A stretch of 64,000 nucleotides of DNA, taken from assembly GCA_963789175.1 (NCBI GenBank), contig CAWBJO010000006.1, positions 682,001 through 746,000 on the forward strand. The letters are read 5' to 3'. Under the pieces are notes generated by a model. The model did not search any database, was not told the origin of the DNA, and was given only the letters and a program-made list of their open reading frames with translations. Positions 36,424-45,370 of this stretch are shown here, piece after piece (position 1 is the stretch's first letter; the number at the start of each line of letters is the position of its first letter). The position numbers and the translations under genes are program-made. Origin of the DNA: CAWBJO01 sp963789175. Lineage in GTDB: Bacteria > Pseudomonadota > Alphaproteobacteria > Rhizobiales > Aestuariivirgaceae.

Positions 36424-36452
36424 AGAGCGGCCTCAGGGCCGCTCTTTTCGTT
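36424..36452 (+). terminator. Rho-independent terminator
   Basis: AGAGCGGCC pairs with GGCCGCTCT around a TCAG loop and is followed by TTTCGTTT, just downstream of the small exported protein gene. Confidence 0.75.
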
Positions 36453-36476
36453 TCGGCGCTCGTCGGCAGGCGGACA

Positions 36477-36502
36477 GGAACCTTCGCATCCTCTCCACGG
36501 TT
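36477..36502 (+). promoter_or_regulatory. Near-consensus EcfG-type promoter
   Basis: GGAAC at 36477-36481, 17-nt spacer, GGTT at 36499-36502 (C to G at the first -10 position). It is 45 nt upstream of the glycine-zipper protein start. Confidence 0.45.
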
Positions 36503-36547
36503 GGCTATAGTCGGGTGATTCGCACATCCTCAAACAAGGAGAAGGCC

Positions 36548-36799
36548 ATGCGGAAAATGATCATGGCGGCAGCCGCAATGATCGTGGTGAGCGTCGTTCC
36601 CCTCACCGCCCAGGCGGCGAGCGAGCGTGTGTACACGGGCGTGGCGATCGGCGCCGGAGCGGGAGCCATCCTGGCCGGTCCTCCCGGCGCCATCATTGGC
36701 GGAGTCATCGGTGCCGCGGTCAAGGGACCCCGCATCCACCGCCACAAGGAGTGCTGGATCGGCAAGAGCGGCAAGCGTCACTGCCGCTGGACCAACTGA
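36548..36799 (+). CDS. Small exported glycine-zipper protein
   Basis: 83 residues starting at the ATG at 36548 after AAGGAGAAGG. A signal peptide ends at AQAASERV, then comes a Gly-zipper hydrophobic segment (GAGAGAILAGPPGAIIGGVI) and a basic C-terminus with two Cys and several His. Such proteins associate with or span the outer membrane or periplasm; function unknown. A near-consensus EcfG promoter upstream suggests stress induction. Confidence 0.7.
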   Translation: MRKMIMAAAAMIVVSVVPLTAQAASERVYTGVAIGAGAGAILAGPPGAIIGGVIGAAVKGPRIHRHKECWIGKSGKRHCRWTN

Positions 36800-36835
36800 C
36801 CTGGCGATAGCGGCGTCAGAGCATCGTCTGTTGCC

Positions 36836-37786
36836 GTGACGCTGGCGGAGCGAAGCGTCGGCGCAGGCAGGCGCATCGGAATCGTTCTCAATGCCCAGGC
36901 CGGCTCGGCGAGCGAGAGCCTGACCCAGCGGCTGCAAGAGGCATTTCGCAGCCACGGTGTCGAGCCTCGCATCCTCGTCCCGAACACGGCCGAGGCGCTC
37001 GGCACGACCATTCGCGAGGCGCTCGAGGACGGGTCCGACACCCTCGTAGCCGGTGGCGGCGACGGGACGGTCAACGCCGTCGCCGCAGCGATCATCGGCA
37101 CGAAGACGCGGCTCGGGGTGCTGCCGCTCGGCACCTTGAATCATTTCGCCCGCGACCTCGGCATCCCACTGGATCTCGATGCGGCCGTGGCGACCGTCGT
37201 CTCCGGAACCGTCACGGCCGTCGATGCCGGCGAGGTCAATGGAAAGATCTTCGTCAACAATTCGAGCCTAGGTCTCTACCCGGCGGTGGTCCGCCTGCGG
37301 GACAACCTTCAAAGCACCGCCGGCTACGGCAAATGGCGCGCCTTCGTGCGGGCGAGCATCGGAATACTGCTGCGTTTCCCCCGCCTCCGCCTCGAAATGA
37401 CACCGGAGGGAAGATCGACGATCCGCTGCAAGACGCCGCTTCTGTTCGTCGGCAACAACAGCTACGAGACCGGCCTCCTCACGCTCGGCACCCGCAAGCG
37501 CCTCGATGGCGGCGCGCTGTGGATCGTGCTTCCGGCGGCCGCAACGCGATGGCGGATGTTCATGCTGCTCCTGGCGATGATGCGCGGCACCGCAGAACGT
37601 GCGGAAGAACTTACGACACTGACCTCGCCGCACCTTCTCGTCCGGAGTAAGAAACGGCGCCTGCGAGTGGCAACCGACGGCGAAGTCGTAACGCTGAAGC
37701 CTCCCTTGCACTATCTTATCCACCGGCAGGCCCTGCTCGTCCTGACGCCGCAGATGGCAGGCGACGCAGAACCCGGCGATGTTTGA
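36836..37786 (+). CDS. Diacylglycerol-kinase-family lipid kinase
   Basis: 316 residues from a GTG. The DAGK catalytic signature VAGGGDGTVNAVAAAI lies near residue 65, followed by LGVLPLGTLNHFARDLGIP, and the second domain (FVNNSSLGLYP) matches YegS/DgkB-like lipid kinases. It phosphorylates diacylglycerol or a related lipid. It overlaps the PAP2 phosphatase gene by 8 nt, putting a lipid kinase and a lipid phosphatase in one transcript. Confidence 0.85.
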   Translation: MTLAERSVGAGRRIGIVLNAQAGSASESLTQRLQEAFRSHGVEPRILVPNTAEALGTTIREALEDGSDTLVAGGGDGTVNAVAAAIIGTKTRLGVLPLGTLNHFARDLGIPLDLDAAVATVVSGTVTAVDAGEVNGKIFVNNSSLGLYPAVVRLRDNLQSTAGYGKWRAFVRASIGILLRFPRLRLEMTPEGRSTIRCKTPLLFVGNNSYETGLLTLGTRKRLDGGALWIVLPAAATRWRMFMLLLAMMRGTAERAEELTTLTSPHLLVRSKKRRLRVATDGEVVTLKPPLHYLIHRQALLVLTPQMAGDAEPGDV

Positions 37787-38402
37787 CGCTAGCCGCAAGG
37801 CCTTCATCACGGCGGTGGCGGCCACGCTCGTCGCGCTCACGGTTCTCGTGGAGCTCGAGGCGAGCTCCGGCGTCGACAACATGCTGCGCGAGCTTGCGCT
37901 CGGCAGCGGACTCGGGACATTCCCGTTCTGGCGGAATGTCTCGTTTCTGGGATCGACGGCGCTTCTCACCAGCGCGTCGGTCGTCATGATCGCCGCACTC
38001 GTCGTCGCGCACCGAAACCGATCTGCGCTGCAGCTCGCCGCCCTGATGATCGGCGCGCTCCTGCTCAATACCGGGCTCAAGAGGCTGTTGGGGCGAGAGC
38101 GGCCGCCAGAACTCTATCCCGACACGATGCCGGCGAGCTTCAGTTTCCCGAGCGGCCACGCACTCATGTCCCTGGTGTTCTATTTCACCATTTCCTTCGT
38201 CGCCTCGCGCATGGTCGCACAGCGGGGACTCAAGATCGCCATCTGGACGGTCGGGAGCGTAACGGTCGGAGCCATCGGATTATCGCGCGTGTATCTAGGC
38301 GTGCATTACCCGTCCGATGTCGTCGCCGGATACCTGGTCGGTGCGCTGTGGCTCGCCATCGCCTTCGGCATCATCAGCGGCATGCAGGATCGGCGAAGCT
38401 AG
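37779..38402 (+). CDS. PAP2-family membrane phosphatase
   Basis: 207 residues with about five to six TM helices. The complete PAP2 signature is present: KRLLGRERP, then SFPSGHALM, then SRVYLGVHYPSDVVAG (catalytic His residues in the last two). The substrate is likely phosphatidic acid, undecaprenyl pyrophosphate or another lipid phosphate. It is co-translated with the preceding lipid kinase and overlaps the convergent Rieske gene by 4 nt. Confidence 0.88.
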   Translation: MFDASRKAFITAVAATLVALTVLVELEASSGVDNMLRELALGSGLGTFPFWRNVSFLGSTALLTSASVVMIAALVVAHRNRSALQLAALMIGALLLNTGLKRLLGRERPPELYPDTMPASFSFPSGHALMSLVFYFTISFVASRMVAQRGLKIAIWTVGSVTVGAIGLSRVYLGVHYPSDVVAGYLVGALWLAIAFGIISGMQDRRS

Positions 38403-39406
38403 AGGGAAAGGCTGGCGCGCAGGCGCTCCTGGAAATAATGCACGCCCGCTTCATGGCGCGGAGACAGCGGGCCCGGCGAGTAGGAACGCGTCTCGTAGTT
38501 CTTGTGGGTCTCGATGCAGATCTCGAAGTCCTCGCGGACCACCGCCAGGTTGCGAGCGATAGTGTCGTCGCGGGCGGCTGACGTCGCATCGGACACGTCG
38601 GCGAAGTAGAAGTTGTAGATCAGCTCGGTCGTGTGATGATCGATCGGATTGATGCGCGACGTATTCATCCCGCCGGCGAACAGCGACAAGGTCCAGTTGG
38701 GCCACATCCACAGCCACTTGCCACGGTAGAACAGGCCCTCGCGCGGCGGCGCGGTCATGCGAATGAATCCTTGGTGGGCGGTCGTCTTGAACTGCTCGAA
38801 GTCGATCGCAGCAAAGAAGCCGGGGTGGATACCGGGAATGTGGTATCCCTCGACGAAGTTGTCGGTGTAGACCTTCCAGTTCGCCTGGAACACGAGACGT
38901 TCCTCGCGCACCGGGAGATAGGTTTCGATGGGTTCCTCCGCGAGCTCGGCGATGAGCTCCCCGAGCTGATCCTCGAGGTCGGCCTCGGGCTCCACTGATG
39001 CAAAGAGCAGGCCGCGCCACTCGCGGACCGAGACGGGGATGAGCGGCCAGTCTTCTTTGCGAAATCCGGGCTCGTCGCCAAACCAGGGAGCATTCAGCAG
39101 CTCGCCGCGGTCGTTGAAGGCCCAGTTGTGATAGGGGCAGCGCAGAGGTCCGCAGCGTCCCGTCCCTTCCTCGAGGATGCGTGCACCGCGATGTCTGCAG
39201 ACATTCCGAAATCCGCGCAGGATCCCGTCGCGGCCGCGCAGGGCGAATAGCTTAAGGCCGGCGACTTCGGTCGCGACGTAGGTGCCGGGCTCCGACACTC
39301 TCGAAACGGGGCCGACCAGCTGCCAGCTCGTTCGGAAGATCCTGTCGCGCTCGGCTTCGAACATCGCAGGCGCGGCATAGACGGCGGGTTCGAGGTTGAG
39401 CATCAT
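38399..39406 (-). CDS. Rieske non-heme iron oxygenase, alpha subunit
   Basis: 335 residues. The Rieske [2Fe-2S] site reads C-x-H (VCRHRGARI) and C-x2-H (RCPYHNWAF) near residues 67-95. The mononuclear iron site is in DNFVEGYHIPGIHPG near residue 180, with the bridging Asp and two His. This is a full aromatic-ring-hydroxylating or demethylating oxygenase alpha subunit without a neighbouring reductase or beta subunit. The FNR-ferredoxin pair at 13-14 kb could supply electrons, but that is inference. Substrate unknown. Confidence 0.85.
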   Translation of the reverse strand: MMLNLEPAVYAAPAMFEAERDRIFRTSWQLVGPVSRVSEPGTYVATEVAGLKLFALRGRDGILRGFRNVCRHRGARILEEGTGRCGPLRCPYHNWAFNDRGELLNAPWFGDEPGFRKEDWPLIPVSVREWRGLLFASVEPEADLEDQLGELIAELAEEPIETYLPVREERLVFQANWKVYTDNFVEGYHIPGIHPGFFAAIDFEQFKTTAHQGFIRMTAPPREGLFYRGKWLWMWPNWTLSLFAGGMNTSRINPIDHHTTELIYNFYFADVSDATSAARDDTIARNLAVVREDFEICIETHKNYETRSYSPGPLSPRHEAGVHYFQERLRASLSL

Positions 39407-39673
39407 GGCGGGCTACCCACAGGGGGAAATGAACTGCTGCAAAGACCGTAGGAGGAGCGATTTTTCCACAGGTCCGGGAAAGCATACACTTTGTCCTGCA
39501 AAGGGCTTAGATTCGACCTGCGATGGCAAAGTCGCCCCATAGGGCTTACTCCTGGTGTCAGGAAACGGCCTCAAATGGGTGGTAACCCGCGTCTTCTGGC
39601 CACAATTGATCGGAATCACTTCCAAATGTAGGGCTCAGTTACCGTTTATAACTGCGAGCAGAAGGAGCATTCA

Positions 39674-39940
39674 ATGGCTACAACAAACGAACAATCCCGT
39701 AGCACCGTTATGTGGATTGTCGGCATCGTAATCGTTCTCCTGATTATCGGCTGGGCAACGAACTGGTTCGGATTGGCCACCCAAGAGGCCGCGACGACGC
39801 CTCCGGCGGCGACGACCACCGAGCCGCCGGCCACGACGGGTGATACGACGACGCAGCCGTCGACGGGGACCGGAACGGATACGGGCACTGGAACGGGCAC
39901 TGGAACCGGCACCGGCTCGGGGACCACGACCACTCCGTAA
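39674..39940 (+). CDS. Small single-TM protein with Thr/Gly repeat tail
   Basis: 88 residues with a good Shine-Dalgarno (GAAGGAG). A polar N-terminus of about 11 residues, one TM helix (about 12-32), then a tail of Thr, Pro, Ala and alternating Gly-Thr. It resembles in layout the 67-residue protein at 57539-57742. Probably inner-membrane with an extracytoplasmic tail; no family recognised. A terminator follows. Confidence 0.6.
   Translation: MATTNEQSRSTVMWIVGIVIVLLIIGWATNWFGLATQEAATTPPAATTTEPPATTGDTTTQPSTGTGTDTGTGTGTGTGTGSGTTTTP
39865..39918 (+). repeat. 12-nt tandem repeat coding Gly-Thr-Gly-Thr
   Basis: GGGCACTGGAAC occurs exactly twice in tandem (39883-39906) with degenerate copies on both sides. 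All are in frame, so copy-number changes would only alter tail length. Confidence 0.7.
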
Positions 39941-39955
39941 GCATTGCGCAGTCGG

Positions 39956-39980
39956 GGGCCGCCGGAACGACCGGCGGCCC
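39956..39980 (+). terminator. Terminator hairpin in a convergent gap
   Basis: GGGCCGCCGG pairs perfectly with CCGGCGGCCC around a 5-nt loop, followed by TTCGTTTCCTT. It ends the small TM gene and may also act on the opposing transcript. Confidence 0.75.
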
Positions 39981-40003
39981 TTCGTTTCCTTCCGGCGCTC
40001 TCC

Positions 40004-42394
40004 CTAGACGGCGCGCAGATGCCGCATGGTTCGGCCAGGGCTGACGGCCATCGCGGCGCGAACGATGCTCGCCGCATCGATCCCGTGGTGGCGATAGAGA
40101 TCCTGGATGGAGCCTGACTGGCCGAAGTGCTCGACTCCGAGCGGCTTCAAGCGATGGCCATAGATGCCGCCGAGCCAGGCGAGCGTCGCAGGATGGCCAT
40201 CGACGACAGTCACGAAGCCGCAATCGCGGGACAATGACCCAAAGAGCCGTTCGATGTGGCTGCGAGCCCCGGCGGCTCCCCGTTGCCTGGCGCGCTCGGC
40301 AGCGTGCCAGCCGGCATTGAGGCGGTCCGAAGAGGTGATGGCCAGCAACCCCACGTCGCGGCGATCCTCACCCAAAAGACCAACAGCCTCGATCGCCTCG
40401 GGTGCAACGGCACCCGTATATGCGACCACCAGCTCGCAATTGGGGCCGGGCGGCCGCAGCCAGTAAGCTCCGTTGACGATGCCGGCCGCGAGCTCGTCCG
40501 TCATCTGCCGTTTCGGCTGGTCGATGGTCCGAGTGGTCAGGCGCAGGTAGACCGAACCGCCGGTCTGGTCGCGGAGCCACGTCGTTTCGTCCGGATCCCC
40601 CTCGCCGTCGCGCTGGATGTAGTCGAACGCGAATCGGAGGATGACCGCCAGCTCGTCCACGAAAGCAGGTTCGAAGGCGGCGAGGCCGTCTTGCGCCATT
40701 CCGATGAGCGGCGTCGAGACGGATTGGTGCGCGCCGCCTTCCGGCGCCAGGGTAATGCCCGAGGGCGTTGCAACCAGGATGAAGCGGGCATCCTGGTAGC
40801 AAGCATAGTTCAGCGCATCGAGGCCGCGCTGGATGAACGGATCGTAGAGCGTTCCGATCGGCAATAGGCGTTCGCCATGCAGCGAGTGCGCAAGGCCGAG
40901 CGCCGAGAGCAGGATGAAGAGATTCATCTCGGCGATGCCGAGCTCGATGTGTTGACCGCGCGGCGAGAACTCCCAGGAGAAGGTGGATGGAATCTTCTCG
41001 CGCTTGAACGTATCGGCGACGCTCTCACGGGCGAAGAGACGGCGCCGGTTCACCCACGATCCGAGGTTTGTCGACACGGTCACGTCGGGTGAGGCAGTGA
41101 CGATGCGGTCAGCCATGGGTTGATCGGAGCGCGCCAGCTCGTTGAGGACCAATCCGAACCCTTGCTGGGTAGACATGGAGGGTGAGGACGGCCAGGCCAG
41201 GGTGGCGGGAACAGGCAGCTTCGCGGCGGACAGCCGCCGGGTGCCGCGACAGCGGAACGGCACGGAGGCGATGAAGTCGTCGATCTCCCGCCGGTCAACG
41301 GCGAGGCCTTCGTGCGGATCCCATTCGTGGCCGGGGCGAATGTTCATATGCGCGCGCAACGTCTCCGTCTGCGCCGTCGTCATGAGGCCGGCGTGATTGT
41401 CCTTGTGGCCCTGCAGGGGCAGGCCGTACCCCTTGATCGTATAGGCGATGAAACAGGTGCGGCGATCGTCGCGGACGTTCTCGAACGCGGCGCACAGCGT
41501 GTCGAGATCATGGCCGCCGAGGTTGGTCATCAGAGCCGCGAGCTCGTCGTTCGAACGGCGATCGATGAGCCGTCGCAGGTCCGGATCCGATCCGAGGTCA
41601 TCGAGCAGCCTCTTTCGCCAGGCATCCCCTCCCTGGAAACAAAGAGCCGAATAGAGCGGGTTCGGGCATTCGTCGATCCATGCGCGAAGCGTCGGGCCGC
41701 CGGATTCGTCGAATGCCTGTTGCAGGAGCCGTCCGTACTTGAGAATGACGACATCCCAGCCGAAATTGCGGAAGACGGCATCGAACCGCTCCCACAGCCC
41801 CTCGCGGATGACAGCATCGAGGCTCTGGCGGTTGTAGTCGACGATCCACCAGGCGTTGCGGATGTCCTGCTTCCAGCTTTCGAGCAGCGCCTCGAAAATA
41901 TTTCCTTCGTCCATTTCGGCATCGCCCACCAGCGCCACCATCCGCCCGGGCGGCCAGGACTGCATCCAGCCCTTGGCCAGCAGGTAGTCCTGCACCAGCG
42001 CCGAAAACAGCGTCTGCGCCGCACCGAGCCCGACGGAGCCGGTCGAGAAATCGACATCGTCGCTGTCCTTGGTGCGCGAGGGGTAGGACTGGGCACCCCT
42101 ATAGCCGCGAAAGCTCTCGAGCTTGTCGCGCGTCTGATTGCCGAGCAGATACTGGATCGCGTGGAACACCGGGCTGGCATGCGGCTTCACCGCGACTCTG
42201 TCCTGCGGCTGAAGGGCGCGGAAATAGAGCGCGGTCATGATGGTCGCGACCGATGCCGACGAGGCCTGGTGGCCTCCGACTTTCAGGTCGTCCGCAGCAG
42301 GGCGAAGCTGATTGGCGTTGTGGATCATCCATGTGGAGAGCCACAGGACCTTATCCTCCAAGGCCTTCAGTATTCTCAGATCGCTGTCGATCAT
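40004..42394 (-). CDS. AceE-like transketolase-family thiamine-diphosphate enzyme
   Basis: 796 residues from the ATG at 42394 (MIDSDLRILKAL). It resembles the homodimeric pyruvate dehydrogenase E1 (AceE)/transketolase branch: GGHQASSASVATIM, KPHASPVFHAIQYLLG, and the ThDP motif VGDAEMDEGNIFEALLESW running to VDYNRQSLD. It is longer than transketolase (about 660) and shorter than AceE (about 890). No E2/E3 genes are present. Placement 10 nt after an FGGY kinase gene, among sugar genes, favours a pentose/ketose transketolase-like role over pyruvate dehydrogenase. Confidence 0.75.
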   Translation of the reverse strand: MIDSDLRILKALEDKVLWLSTWMIHNANQLRPAADDLKVGGHQASSASVATIMTALYFRALQPQDRVAVKPHASPVFHAIQYLLGNQTRDKLESFRGYRGAQSYPSRTKDSDDVDFSTGSVGLGAAQTLFSALVQDYLLAKGWMQSWPPGRMVALVGDAEMDEGNIFEALLESWKQDIRNAWWIVDYNRQSLDAVIREGLWERFDAVFRNFGWDVVILKYGRLLQQAFDESGGPTLRAWIDECPNPLYSALCFQGGDAWRKRLLDDLGSDPDLRRLIDRRSNDELAALMTNLGGHDLDTLCAAFENVRDDRRTCFIAYTIKGYGLPLQGHKDNHAGLMTTAQTETLRAHMNIRPGHEWDPHEGLAVDRREIDDFIASVPFRCRGTRRLSAAKLPVPATLAWPSSPSMSTQQGFGLVLNELARSDQPMADRIVTASPDVTVSTNLGSWVNRRRLFARESVADTFKREKIPSTFSWEFSPRGQHIELGIAEMNLFILLSALGLAHSLHGERLLPIGTLYDPFIQRGLDALNYACYQDARFILVATPSGITLAPEGGAHQSVSTPLIGMAQDGLAAFEPAFVDELAVILRFAFDYIQRDGEGDPDETTWLRDQTGGSVYLRLTTRTIDQPKRQMTDELAAGIVNGAYWLRPPGPNCELVVAYTGAVAPEAIEAVGLLGEDRRDVGLLAITSSDRLNAGWHAAERARQRGAAGARSHIERLFGSLSRDCGFVTVVDGHPATLAWLGGIYGHRLKPLGVEHFGQSGSIQDLYRHHGIDAASIVRAAMAVSPGRTMRHLRAV

Positions 42395-42404
42395 TCTCTC
42401 CCGC

Positions 42405-43902
42405 CTAGCCGCCAATTCGGACGGACATCAGTGCGCCGTAGAGTTCACGGTACTTCGGGTAGATCCGACTGTCGTAGATCGCACTCGTTCGCTCATCCGG
42501 ATGGATGACCGACTTTCGGTGGACCATCGCTTTCGTTCCCTCCTCGATCGTGGCGAACCTCCCAACTCCATGAGCGGCGAGGACTGCGCAACCGAGGGCC
42601 GGTGCATCGGGCACCTCGGTCAGCTCGATCGGAGCCTTGATCGTGTCGGCGTGGATCTGCAGCCAGAGCGGCGAGTTGGTGGCACCCCCGGCCAGCACGA
42701 TCCGCTTCACGTCGAAGGCATCACCGAAGTTGTCGATGATCAGGCGGGTGCCGAGACAGATCGAACTCAATGATGCCGCGGAACAGGTGAGCCGGCGTGT
42801 GCTTGAGCGTGAGGCCGGTGATGGCGCCGCGCGAATGCGCATCCGTATAGGGCGTGCGGTTGCCCTGGAAATGGTCGAGGACGAGAAGCCCCTCGGATCC
42901 CGGCGGGAGTTTGGCCGCCTGCTCATTCAGCTCCTGGAAGCTCGTGTTCGGTGCGAAGTGGCGCTTGAACCACGCGACGACGGAGCCCGTCGACGTCTGG
43001 CCACCCTCGATGATGCGCTTGCCCGGATAGATGTTGTCGCGATAGGTGCCCCAGACGCCCGGCTTGTGAACCGCCCTGCCCGACACGCCGATATGGAGGT
43101 GAGACGAGCCGGTGATCAGCGCCATCTCGCCGGGCTCCGTCACCCCGAGGCCGATGACGCCCATGAACGCATCGGATCCGCCCTGGACGACCGGCATGCC
43201 CGGCCGCAGCCCGAGATGCTCGGCGGCGTTCACGGTCAGCGGGGCGATGACCTGACCAGGCGCCAGCATCCTGCCCGGCCATTTCGCCGCGAGGTCCGAC
43301 ATGTCCAGCGACTTCAGGAGCGACGTCGGAACGCCGCCATGTTCGGTCTGGTAGTGCCAGCGGATGGTCGAATTGCCGAGCGAGCCGACCCATTCCCCCG
43401 TGAGGCGCAGGTTGATGTAGTCCTGATACTCGCCGATCATGGCGGCGCGGGCGTAGAGGTCCGGCTGATGCCTCCTGACCCACAATGCCTTGGGAATCAT
43501 CCACTCGGCGGAGACCGGGCCGGCCCCGCCGCCGTTGACGCGGAGAGCGGGATCACCGGTCGAGGCGACGTCCGCTGCCTCGTCCGCCGAGCGCACGTCC
43601 ATCCAGATCATGCAGGGGCGCAAGGGCGCGCCGCGTTCATCGAGCACGACGACCGAACAGCAGGTCGTGTCGACGCTCAACGCCAGGATCTCGGAGGCCG
43701 ACACGCGAGCCGCGGCGACAGCGCCGTGGACCGCGACCCCCATGGCCTGCCACCAGTCGTCGGGATCCTGTTCGGCCCAGGAGGGTTCCGGAAACCGCGT
43801 GTCGTACTGAGCGGCGTGTGACCCTTTCGGCCTGCCATCCAGGTCGAAGACGAACGCACGGATGCTTTCCGTTCCACCATCGACGCCGATTACATACGAC
43901 AT
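42405..43902 (-). pseudogene. FGGY-family carbohydrate kinase (xylulokinase-like), frameshifted
   Basis: The N-terminal frame (43902 down to about 42766) carries the FGGY start VIGVDGGTESIRAFVFDL, the substrate and ATP-domain blocks and HTPAHLFRGIIE. The C-terminal frame resumes with SICLGTRLIIDNFGD and VKRIVLAGGATNSPLW, exactly where the protein should continue. Removing one T next to 42764-42765 (plus-strand AA) restores a single protein of about 498 residues, the family's normal length. As written, the N-terminal frame ends early at 42721 after missense. It is either a true null allele or a base-call error. The function would be phosphorylation of a ketose or polyol. Confidence 0.85.
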
Positions 43903-43990
43903 GCCTGTCCTTTCCTGCGGTTCCCGGGATTGACCTGAACCCGCGGCCTCATGATGATGGGGAGCGGGAGATCAATCAAGAAGGTGGCGG

Positions 43991-44791
43991 ATGCCGTTCG
44001 AATTCTTCGGTGCAAAGAGGAAAGCCGTCATTGCCATGGCCCATATCGGCGCCCTTCCCGGCGCGCCGCTCTACGATGCCGGCGGCGGGATCCAGAAACT
44101 CATCGACGAAGTCGCAAATGACATCGAGAATCTGCAGGCCGGCGGAGTCGATGCGGTCATGTTCGGCAACGAGAACGACCGGCCTTACGTTCTGCGCGCA
44201 CCGACGGAAGGTATCGCCGGGTTCACGGCCATCGTGCAGGCGCTCAAGCCGATCCTCAAAGTGCCGTTCGGCGTGAACTATCTATGGGATCCGGAAGCGT
44301 CCGTGGCGATCGGAGCGGTCACGGGTGCCGCCTTCGTACGGGAAATCTTCACCGGTCTCTTCGCCTCCGACATGGGCCTCTGGCAGCCGGACTGCGCCTC
44401 GGCGGTGCGGCTGCGCGCGCATCTCGGCCGTCCGGACATGAAGCTCCTGTTCAACATCAACGCAGAGTTCGCTCACTCGCTCGACCAGCGGCCGATCGAG
44501 CTGCGCGCCAAAAGCGCCGTCTTCTCGTCGCTCGCCGACGCTGTGCTGGTGTCGGGGCCGCTCACTGGCCAACCGGTCGACCGATCGGACCTGCGCAAGG
44601 TCGCCGATGCAGTGAAGGGCGTGCCGGTTTTCGCGAACACGGGCGTCAACATCGACAATGTCAAAGACATCCTGTCCATAGCCGACGGCGTGATCATCGG
44701 CACGCACCTCAAGGTGGACGGGGATACCTGGAAGAACGTCGATCGCGGTCGCGTCGAACGCTTCATGGCGGCGGTGGGGAAACTGCGCTGA
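43991..44791 (+). CDS. BtpA/SgcQ-family TIM-barrel protein
   Basis: 266 residues. MAHIGALPGAPLYDAGGG, GVDAVMFGNENDRPYVLR, PFGVNYLWDPEASVAIGAV and the C-terminal phosphate-binding-like VFANTGVNIDNVKDIL and ADGVIIGTHLKVDG are characteristic. BtpA was named for photosystem I stability, but SgcQ-type members occur in sugar catabolic clusters and may act on a sugar phosphate. Here it is divergent from the FGGY kinase gene and convergent to a mutarotase gene, which fits the carbohydrate context. Confidence 0.85.
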   Translation: MPFEFFGAKRKAVIAMAHIGALPGAPLYDAGGGIQKLIDEVANDIENLQAGGVDAVMFGNENDRPYVLRAPTEGIAGFTAIVQALKPILKVPFGVNYLWDPEASVAIGAVTGAAFVREIFTGLFASDMGLWQPDCASAVRLRAHLGRPDMKLLFNINAEFAHSLDQRPIELRAKSAVFSSLADAVLVSGPLTGQPVDRSDLRKVADAVKGVPVFANTGVNIDNVKDILSIADGVIIGTHLKVDGDTWKNVDRGRVERFMAAVGKLR

Positions 44792-44896
44792 TGGCCTATC
44801 GGTCGCCGACCGCATCGACGTCGTGCGGTCCGATCGTGGCTGCTGCCGCGAAGACGACGATGATCGCATTGTCCCTGGAGCGGAGAGACGGCGAGC

Positions 44897-45352
44897 TCAG
44901 CCAGCATCGGGCGGAAGCACGCCCTTCTTGAAGATGAAGCAGCCGTAGAAACGCCGCTCGCCCGTCTGAACGACGCAGTAGGCCTTCTTGGCGAGCTCGT
45001 AGAAGGCAAAGCGCTCGACCGAGCCCATGGGCCAGGAACGTCCCTCCGCCGCGTCGATCTCCTTCTGGACTTCGAGCTGGACCGCCGGAATCTCGTTGGG
45101 CTTACCCACCACCTCCATCCGCGACGCCGGCTTGTCGACAAACACGTCGAGCGGCATGAGCGACAGGATGCCTCGCGCGGCGCGCGGCGCGGTGACGTTG
45201 TCGATGCGCAACAGTTTGCCGAGGATCGTCTGCCGCGCCACCGAGTCGGCGGGGAAGTTGGTGTCGCAAATCACCAGATCGTCGCCATGCCCCATGGATC
45301 TGAGGGCATGGAGCAGGTCGGCGTTGAGGACCGGATCGATGGATTTCAGCAT
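44897..45352 (-). CDS. RbsD/FucU-family sugar mutarotase
   Basis: 151 residues. The N-terminal LKSIDPVLNADLLHALRSMGHGDDLVICD block holds the catalytic-region His and Asp of the family, and the C-terminal QTGERRFYGCFIFKKGVL matches FucU/RbsD. It interconverts sugar anomers before phosphorylation. It lies 18 nt after the ABC ATPase gene on the same strand, so the two are probably co-transcribed. Confidence 0.88.
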   Translation of the reverse strand: MLKSIDPVLNADLLHALRSMGHGDDLVICDTNFPADSVARQTILGKLLRIDNVTAPRAARGILSLMPLDVFVDKPASRMEVVGKPNEIPAVQLEVQKEIDAAEGRSWPMGSVERFAFYELAKKAYCVVQTGERRFYGCFIFKKGVLPPDAG

Positions 45353-45370
45353 GCTTGCGTCGTTCCCCGC

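Noticed and set aside
39963..39985. GGAAC followed by CGTT, resembling an EcfG promoter
   Set aside because: The spacer is 14 nt and the bases belong to a terminator hairpin.
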